Positions 58,470 to 64,000 of a stretch of DNA of 64,000 nucleotides are shown in pieces. Made by a program: the position numbers and the translations under genes. Every line of letters begins with the position of its first letter. The stretch's first letter is position 1. The stretch covers positions 45,247,385 through 45,311,384 of the forward strand of contig NC_088295.1 of NCBI RefSeq assembly GCF_032854445.1, read 5' to 3'. The notes beneath the pieces are model-generated. The model saw only the letters and a list, made by a program, of their open reading frames with translations, made no database searches and was not told the origin of the DNA. Source of the DNA: Liolophura sinensis. Its lineage: Eukaryota; Mollusca; Polyplacophora; Chitonida; Chitonidae.

Positions 58470-58613
58470 GTTGTCGGATGGATAAGATAGAGAGACAGAC
58501 AGTCGATACGTGATGTTGAACAAAGCCATAGGTCCACACAGGCCTTAATCTCTCACCTGACTTGCAATGTTCACAAAGAGGTAAAGAAACAGTACCAGTG
58601 TCATCTTGGTCAT
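51192..58613 (-). CDS. ZP-C: zona pellucida domain type I membrane protein, 391 aa, ten coding exons
   Basis: Coding exons (minus order): 58557-58613, 58145-58181, 57432-57616, 56598-56746, 54635-54786, 53648-53720, 52758-52920, 51968-52091, 51778-51825, 51192-51379. Phases follow ZP-A and ZP-B. The intron after 57432 starts with gcaagt, a GC-AG intron. The start ATG abuts the GGGCAG acceptor and the peptide begins MTKMTLVLFLYLF. ZP-N starts at Cys 36 and has 'LQEYDSVY' and 'FVFKCSYI'. ZP-C keeps six cysteines: 203, 219, 261, 266, 270 and 275, with the hydrophobic patch 'FPIQLFALEG'. KRKRR is at 281-285. An extra 48-nt exon (DFELKGNFQGSSSELP) and a Gln/Gly/Asn-rich stretch lengthen the stalk before the transmembrane helix at about 356-380. 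The tail is RRRELQKQGA, nearly that of ZP-A. Extracellular matrix subunit role is inferred. Confidence 0.88.
51778..51825 (-). other. ZP-C-specific 48-nt stalk exon
   Basis: TTTACAG acceptor and G|gtatgt donor, phase 1 on both sides, open frame DFELKGNFQGSSSELP. Because it is symmetric, it could be skipped without changing the frame. No equivalent was found between exons 9 and 10 of ZP-A (intron of 318 bp) or ZP-B. Confidence 0.65.
53995..54122 (+). mobile_element. Degenerate AATAAA-tail SINE in ZP-C intron 6
   Basis: 'agcaacctgcggacgatcgt', 'catagtgctgaccgccgtcg' and 'acataaaacacaaatcaga'. Confidence 0.8.
54125..54600. other. ZP-C intron 6, nothing recognised
   Basis: T-rich run at 54255-54335, no element identified. 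Confidence 0.5.
55150..55388 (-). mobile_element. Diverged CTCA-tail SINE variant lacking its 3' end
   Basis: Body 'gccactgaagtatcatgccg', 'acaccagacatgacacccc' and 'cacctggccaaccagtc' matches 36150-36475. It ends in the head-side 'accccggtttaatcccagg'. Confidence 0.7.
55390..56590. other. ZP-C intron 5, no further feature recognised
   Basis: A 121-codon plus-strand ORF at 55904-56269 is Phe/Ile/Leu-rich with no recognisable domain and is probably chance. Confidence 0.45.
56760..57420. other. ZP-C intron 4, no feature recognised
   Basis: AT-rich intron of about 680 bp; ends with the GC donor at 57430-57431. Confidence 0.5.
57848..58070. mobile_element. Rearranged SINE pieces in ZP-C intron 3
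   Basis: A minus-orientation tRNA head (agctcaaagcgacagtattg, gtgagagtctcctgcgtcat) at 57848-57935 and a plus-orientation 3' end (gttgaggacggcgtaaaaca) near 58040 lie in opposite orientations, suggesting two insertions or an inversion. Confidence 0.55.
58388..58466. repeat. (GA)n microsatellite
   Basis: About 78 bp of pure GA in ZP-C intron 2, 90 bp from the signal exon. Ser-Leu frames across it are artefacts. Confidence 0.97.
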
Positions 58614-58861
58614 CTGCCCAAAGAAAACATGAAGGTTTATATAAATATATATATATATATAAACACATACGTATGCGGCTCAATTTAGGAGTGCGGGAAG
58701 CCATCCATAGTCCAGGTTCACAAAACATTATAAATCTGTTTTCTGTACAACCTTCTTCGTAAATTATGTCACCCTCTGGTGTTATAGATTATATCAGAAA
58801 GAAGTTGAACTGGATTACGGATATTTCTAGAGTGTAATCCCTAATAACGATAATTGTTCGT

Positions 58862-58990
58862 AGGAAGGCCTGTCAGCAATCTGCGGATGGTGGAGGGTTT
58901 TCCCTGTTCTCTGCCCAGTTTCCTCTCACCATAATGCCGATCGCCGTACGGAATAAAACACCAATCAAATAAATAAATAAATAAAATAAG
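58862..58990 (+). mobile_element. AATAAA-tail SINE 3' half in ZP-C intron 1
   Basis: 'tgcggatggtggagggtttt', 'cataatgccgatcgccgtac' and 'aaaacaccaatcaaataaat', with a small deletion in the ATATTCTTGAG segment. Confidence 0.85.
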
Positions 58991-59569
58991 GAAAATACTG
59001 TTACTTAAAAACCCGTACATCGGGAAAGTATAATCCTTAAAAACAATAATACTATATCTTAAAAATAAATTTTTAACCTCCTATTTTTGAGAGAGTCTAG
59101 AAGGTTGAGGTAATGTTGGTGATCTGGTGCCTGTCTCTGGTGTCACTTGTTACAAACCAGAGTGATCTTATCCATTTTCAACACTATATCTGAATCTGCG
59201 CAATATCTAGAGAGCGTAATCACCAATAACATATACCCTGAACCAGCTATAGAGCTGGGAAAACCTGCTGATTGCAAGGTACTGATCCCAAGCATGGTCA
59301 GACAGTCATATATACACCAAAAATATAACCATCTGTTTCCGTTGATCATATATTATTTATGGATTTGTACAGTTTGACATTTCTAACAATGAAAAAAGTG
59401 TTAATCTAAAATTATATATGCTTTCCATCCCACACCACTGCCTTAATGCGGGATATAACATTACTGAAGTTTTAAGAGGGTGTAATGAGCATAAACTAAA
59501 TAGAGATCAGAATAAATGCGTACATATGAATTGATTGCTTATAAAAGATACGTCGTCATCAGTTAAAGA

Positions 59570-59790
59570 GGCCTTAGGACTACCGGTGTTTTTCGGCTGA
59601 AAATGTATATTCTCTGATCAAATCTGTGATCACCAAGAATAGTTCAAATTATATTGTCTTTCTGTAACTCGCTTAGCGTTAGGCTATTCCGTGTTGTGTT
59701 GAAGTGACTTTAATCGGTAATAAATTTTACGAATCTTAATTACCAATTTTAAACGAGACTGATATTTTATGAACGGTAATTATCTGGACT
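59570..59790. repeat. Dispersed repeat, copy in ZP-C intron 1
   Basis: 'accaagaatagttc', 'ttaccaattttaaacgagac' and 'tgatattttatgaacggtaa' match 61360-61700 in order. Confidence 0.55.
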
Positions 59791-60083
59791 AGTCCAAATT
59801 AAAAGCAAGCATTTGATTGGATTTGTGCTGATTCATTTTTTGTCATTAATATCTGGTGTAGTTTCTTAAGGTAAAATATTTATAATTAAAAAATACAGAA
59901 GTTTATAATGATTTTTTGGGTGCTTAACACTCTACAAAAATAGACCGACTAGTAAAGAGAAAGAAAAAAACTTTCCTTTCAGAGATAGATCTGAATACAG
60001 TAAAATTAAACCACTGATTAAGAAATAGATACAACCAAACGGGTAAGCAAAGAGTTTTACCTAATGTAAAACTGGCCACTTAC

Positions 60084-60130
60084 AGTTTCTGGATGAACGC
60101 TCACTTTCCTCCTTCACCAGAAAATTCACA
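60084..60130 (-). other. ZP-C untranslated first exon
   Basis: Minus-strand end AGAAACT|gtaagt as in ZP-A. The 5' limit is set from the TATA box. Confidence 0.6.
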
Positions 60131-60157
60131 GTGGGCGAGGTTTGTTTTCTGTTTGTT

Positions 60158-60165
60158 CTTTTATA
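60158..60165 (-). promoter_or_regulatory. TATA box of ZP-C
   Basis: Minus-strand TATAAAAG within GGGACTATAAAAGAAC, 74 bp upstream of the first-exon donor and comparable in position to ZP-A. Confidence 0.6.
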
Positions 60166-60199
60166 GTCCCAATCCAGTTCTTAGATCATATATGACTTT

Positions 60200-60760
60200 G
60201 TCTGGGCACTACTTTCCTTCATTTAAGCTGTAATACTTTATTATTGATCATGTTGAGAGAACGTGTCAGAATGAAGATATAAAGATTCCTAAGTTTCAGG
60301 TATCTAATTCTAGACGTTAATATTATATTCAGGTGCAAAGCTGTATGCTATTTGTGCACTGACCAAAGTTGATTCCTTATTGTGTGCTTTTTTTTTTAAC
60401 TTAAAGCAATAAAAACGGGGCAAAAATAAGCTTGATGCCGCAAAATTAGAAGGTCTGGTAGACCGTATGTAAACGATACAACGGCTGGGTGTGTCCGAAA
60501 TATCTATAGTCGCAGAGCTCCATGTATATATGCCACTCACGGAGCAAACATGATCTTCTCACCTTGACTTCATCTTACGTTTTTCATGATAAGAACATGA
60601 TCGAAGTACTGCGTTTTAACCTACTTACTAGATATATGACTTTGACAAATGCCCCGAGTTTCACATTCAATAGAGAACAAGAACTGGTTGACTGCTTTTA
60701 TTTGGTGACATCATATTTCGTTAAGTATACTTTGTTGGAGTGGAGTGTCAGTGGAGCCTT
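60200..60760. other. 5' flank of ZP-C, no element recognised
   Basis: No further TATA, repeat or ORF supported. Confidence 0.45.
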
Positions 60761-60764
60761 TGCG

Positions 60765-60952
60765 ACTGCGTGGTTAACATGCTAGAGCAACACCGTGACT
60801 CTGAAGCCTCTCACCAATGCGGTCGCTGTGAGTTTAAGTCCAGCTCATGTTCATCATACCTGAGAAAGTCTGCTACTAGCCTGTGGATGAGAGCGGATTA
60901 TAGTTTTGAGTATATGGCGCAAAACACCAGTCAAATAAATAAATAAACGCCA
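60765..60952 (+). mobile_element. Diverged AATAAA-tail SINE with tRNA head
   Basis: 'ctctcaccaatgcggtcgct', 'gtgagtttaagtccagctca' and 'aaacaccagtcaaataaata', with most of the core deleted. Confidence 0.82.
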
Positions 60953-61359
60953 GTGAAATAATTAAATAACAAATCTCCCTATACTGTAAATAATTAAGCA
61001 TCCTGGGGTAGCCGCAGTCTTTGCATACCAACAGCATGGGTGAGAAATAAATGTTATGATCAAAGACAATCACGCAACTGTCAATGACCAATGCAATTGT
61101 GAATTCGCATAAAATTATTGCAGAACATAGAAAATACGCTACAAAGAAGGGACAATGGCAAGAAAATGAACGACTTATTTAATGGCAGAGAACAATGTGA
61201 TTGGGTTTGAATCAGGTGAAATGGAAGCTGCTCACTGTGATGGCGACATTGCCGAGGACTTGATAACCTACGAAGCAGATTAAAGCAGGCTTACGACTGT
61301 TACTCTGGGTACCATGACTTTCTGGGTGACAGTTGCCATGAGGCTAGATTTGACGACAG

Positions 61360-61700
61360 TGAGGAATCCTAAACTTGAGTTTTTGGCAAAAAATTCATAT
61401 TCTCTTATAATTTCTTGGTTTTACCAAGAATAGCTCCGTTTATTGCCTTTTTAAGGTATCAGACTCGTTGCTGTGTTATTTATAGTGTTAAACTGAGTAT
61501 CAGATTCATTACTGTACTATTTATAGTGTTAAAATGATTTTAAAGTTAAAAAAACCTATAATGCCTCCTGCTGATTAAGGAGGCATTATTAATTAATTTT
61601 ATTTAATTAATTTTAAGGAAGTTTATTACCAATTTTGAACACTAACACGTGCAAAGACGAAGCTGATATTTTGTAAAAGGTAATTATTTGGGCTAAAATA
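61360..61700. repeat. Dispersed repeat, right copy, with internal palindrome
   Basis: Parallels 59570-59790. Contains a hairpin, 'aatgcctcct' pairing with 'aggaggcatt', around 61560-61590, and an AT palindrome 'aattaattttatttaattaa' just after. Confidence 0.55.
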
Positions 61701-61701
61701 A

Positions 61702-62125
61702 TGGCAAAAATACCACTCGTTTTGTACTGTCCAATCTGATTGCCGAAAATCTCAAGTATAGCTTATTTTATCATGGTGTAAGTCCTTTCTTACAATGTTG
61801 AAGGAGAAAACACTTAGTGCTGACGGTACATCTAAACTGTGCATATATCTGTGCAAGTATGACCAAGGCCTCCTCTTCTGTAAATTATAAATTATCGGTA
61901 TTTGGATAGTAAAATGCCAAAGGCTCTTGCGTATGGCATGTACATATCCTGTGTAAAATGTGATGACTTCAATCTACGTTAAAGGCTATTGCTTTAAAAG
62001 CTAATGTGTCAAGGATACGCCAAATCCTTTCACTCCAAGTTTCTAAAATTTTAAGGTGAGTAAAATGGGCAAATAGGGACACAGCGTTCAGGATCTCTGG
62101 CAATCTGTTATAGTTGTGTAGGTCT
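61702..62125. other. No feature seen
   Basis: No recognisable repeat or ORF. Confidence 0.5.
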
Positions 62126-62129
62126 ATAA

Positions 62130-62275
62130 TTCCGCTCGTACGTGGGGAGGTCTTGTGGCAGCTTGCGGATGGTCGTGGGTTTCCCCCAGGCCCTGTCCGG
62201 TTTCCACTAACCATAATGCTGGCCGCCGTCGTATAAGTGAAACATTCTTGAGTACGGCTTAAAACACCAATCAAA

Positions 62276-62322
<47 letters not shown>

Positions 62323-62325
62323 ATA
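62130..62325 (+). mobile_element. 5'-truncated AATAAA-tail SINE with expanded tail
   Basis: 'cgtacgtggggaggtcttgt', 'ggatggtcgtgggtttcccc' and 'gagtacggcttaaaacacca', followed by about 14 AAAT units. The tail has expanded into a microsatellite. Confidence 0.9.
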
Positions 62326-62329
62326 TAAT

Positions 62330-63025
62330 TCTGTGGCTGTATACGCACTGATGTTTAAAGCTTACGTTAGGACTAAACTTTTATGGCGGTTGCATTCAAA
62401 CCGCGACTCAGATACCTGTATTTGTATTCGACCTGTACATAAGCGACGGTAACCAACTTTATCTGCTACCGGTATTGATGTGTTGTTTCTTACGTATTCC
62501 TTGGGAAACTTGTGTTTAGCATTGGTTTGGAAAGGAGCCTTGTGATGATCGACTTGAAAGACCCCGTTACAGTCTACGAAAGGTATACGAATGTTGGACC
62601 TGCACCTTAGATTTAGACCGTGACCTGTTATGGACATTTCGAAAAATACCAAAACATTCAGATTCGATGAAAACAGATAGATCTTCTCTCAGCACAAAAC
62701 AGATCTCCTACCTTGTTAGAGAAAAACTTATGTTCCAGAATGGAGTCGTTTACGGGGTTTAATAACATAAAGTTTAACAGAAATCGAACTTGGAGAAAAA
62801 GCTGTTTTGTTTTATGACTTCGTATTTTGCAGGTTGAGAGTACTGAGTGTAACAAAACACATAACTGATTCTGTCTTATTGAGAATTTAGTAAGTTACGA
62901 ATGAAGAGATATTAAATTCATATCAGCTCCTAGATCAGTTATGATGAAATCCATTTTCAATCCATGCATCGATGATGTTCTGACCTGTTCAGGATTTCAT
63001 AAGCATGGCTCCATCTAAACATGTA
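62330..63025. other. No gene recognised
   Basis: A segment near 62400 ('actcagatacctgtatttgt') recurs near 63220 ('actgagatacctgtatctgt'). Confidence 0.45.
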
Positions 63026-63030
63026 TGTTT

Positions 63031-63079
63031 ACCAAATCGCCAGCAATAGACGGTTAACATGTATTGCTGGCGATTTGGT
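63031..63079. repeat. Perfect 18-bp inverted repeat (hairpin)
   Basis: 'accaaatcgccagcaata' and its exact reverse complement, separated by 13 bp. It is followed by a tRNA-B-box-like 'ggttcgaaaccc' at about 63101. Confidence 0.85.
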
Positions 63080-64000
63080 GCCTGACTCTGAGGTCGCTGG
63101 TTCGAAACCCACAGCGGTCTCAGCCAATTTTCAGCACTAGAATCTGGACTATATTCAGAAAGTATAATCCCTATTAACGATAATACTGTTCCTTCTATGA
63201 ACAGTTGCAATCAAAGCACGACTGAGATACCTGTATCTGTATTAAATGTGTACAGTATTAATGAAGTACCACTTTGATATTTGAATGGGAAACTCCCAAA
63301 ACTCTGTACCGCCTGTATCAAGACGGTCCAATGCTGTAAACTCACTAATTCTTTCCTTTATTACGTCACAATTATCGATGTATTTGTGCTCAAAAAACAT
63401 AACTGAAGTGCACACAATGCAGCGTCACAGAAGAAAATGATGCGTTCTACCGTCATTTGGAACTTCTGTGTAGCTTGTCCTCGAGTCTCCCATTAGATGT
63501 CATGCCTAGAATATCGACTGTCTTCCCTACGTCAATGAAAACTGATAACTATGTCTCTTTTACATGCTATCAGCTTTAATTACTCTTTATATATCAATTG
63601 TAATATGTTCTTCTTGGAGCTGTTGTTTTTTGCTGTTTTCGAAACATAGATCTATCTTGTGATTATGGACATGAACTGTTCCAAACTGTATCACGTTAAA
63701 AGAAAAGGCAACAATAGACCAAATATATATATAGGTCTATATGTATCCATAAAGAGTCACATTTAAACTACAAAAACATCACTTTTTATTTTTGTGATGT
63801 AGAATAAGTGAGATATCGCAGTTCAAAGCAACCAAAAACGCCCAAATAGGGAAAATCGAACGGGCCGTCTGTATGGAAGACTAAGGATGAGAAGCAACTG
63901 GTTTGTTTAACTCTTAAATCAGCGACATGCCTTACACATGATCAAACAAAGAAACACGGAGACACTTGCATAAGTTCAATGCATATATTTGAACAAAATA
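63080..64000. other. No gene recognised
   Basis: Segment 63071-63190 resembles 59110-59240 (ggtgcctgtctctggt; gtaatc...aataac), perhaps another tRNA-headed dispersed repeat. Nothing else is supported to the window end. Confidence 0.45.

Noticed and set aside
58245-58728. Ser-Leu-rich ORFs
   Set aside because: Translation of a (GA)n run within ZP-C intron 2.

Overview
This is eukaryotic, AT-rich, intron-rich DNA from a marine invertebrate. Two tRNA-headed SINE families, one ending in AATAAA-type tails and one in (CTCA)-type tails, resemble SINEs I associate with molluscs, bivalves especially. That assignment rests on recall and was not checked by a search. No prokaryotic gene organisation, rRNA, CRISPR array or functional tRNA gene was seen.

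The only protein-coding genes I can support are a head-to-tail tandem family of zona pellucida (ZP) domain type I membrane proteins, all on the minus strand. Three are complete: ZP-A (coding 8860-13580, 366 aa), ZP-B (35730-43609, 365 aa) and ZP-C (51192-58613, 391 aa). A fourth, ZP-D, shows only its signal-peptide exon at 39-89, with the rest beyond the left edge. All three complete genes share the same intron positions and phases. The order is an untranslated first exon, signal peptide exon, short linker exon, two ZP-N exons, a ZP-N/ZP-C linker exon, two ZP-C exons, an exon with a KRKRR furin-type site, and a transmembrane exon ending in KGA or QGA. The expected product is a secreted or membrane-anchored ZP polymer subunit, as in egg coats or other apical extracellular matrices. 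Tissue and role cannot be read from the sequence.

Layout: 1-100 ZP-D signal exon; 100-8.5 kb repeat-rich 5' flank of ZP-D and 3' flank of ZP-A; 8.5-14.7 kb ZP-A; 14.7-35.5 kb intergenic, with several minisatellites, foldback elements, SINEs and a Penelope-type retroelement remnant; 35.5-47.5 kb ZP-B; 47.5-51 kb SINE-rich spacer; 51-60.2 kb ZP-C; 60.2-64 kb repeats only.

The most notable observations are: (1) a tandem array of about six degenerate copies of the 3' half of exon 5, each around a splice-donor-like site, inside intron 5 of ZP-B; (2) paired loss in ZP-A of exactly two ZP-C cysteines kept in ZP-B and ZP-C; (3) other broken exon fragments in ZP-A and ZP-B introns; (4) an extra 48-nt in-frame exon only in ZP-C; (5) an uncharacterised dispersed repeat recurring in introns of this family; and (6) several foldback elements and a tandem array of Pol III A-box-like units.
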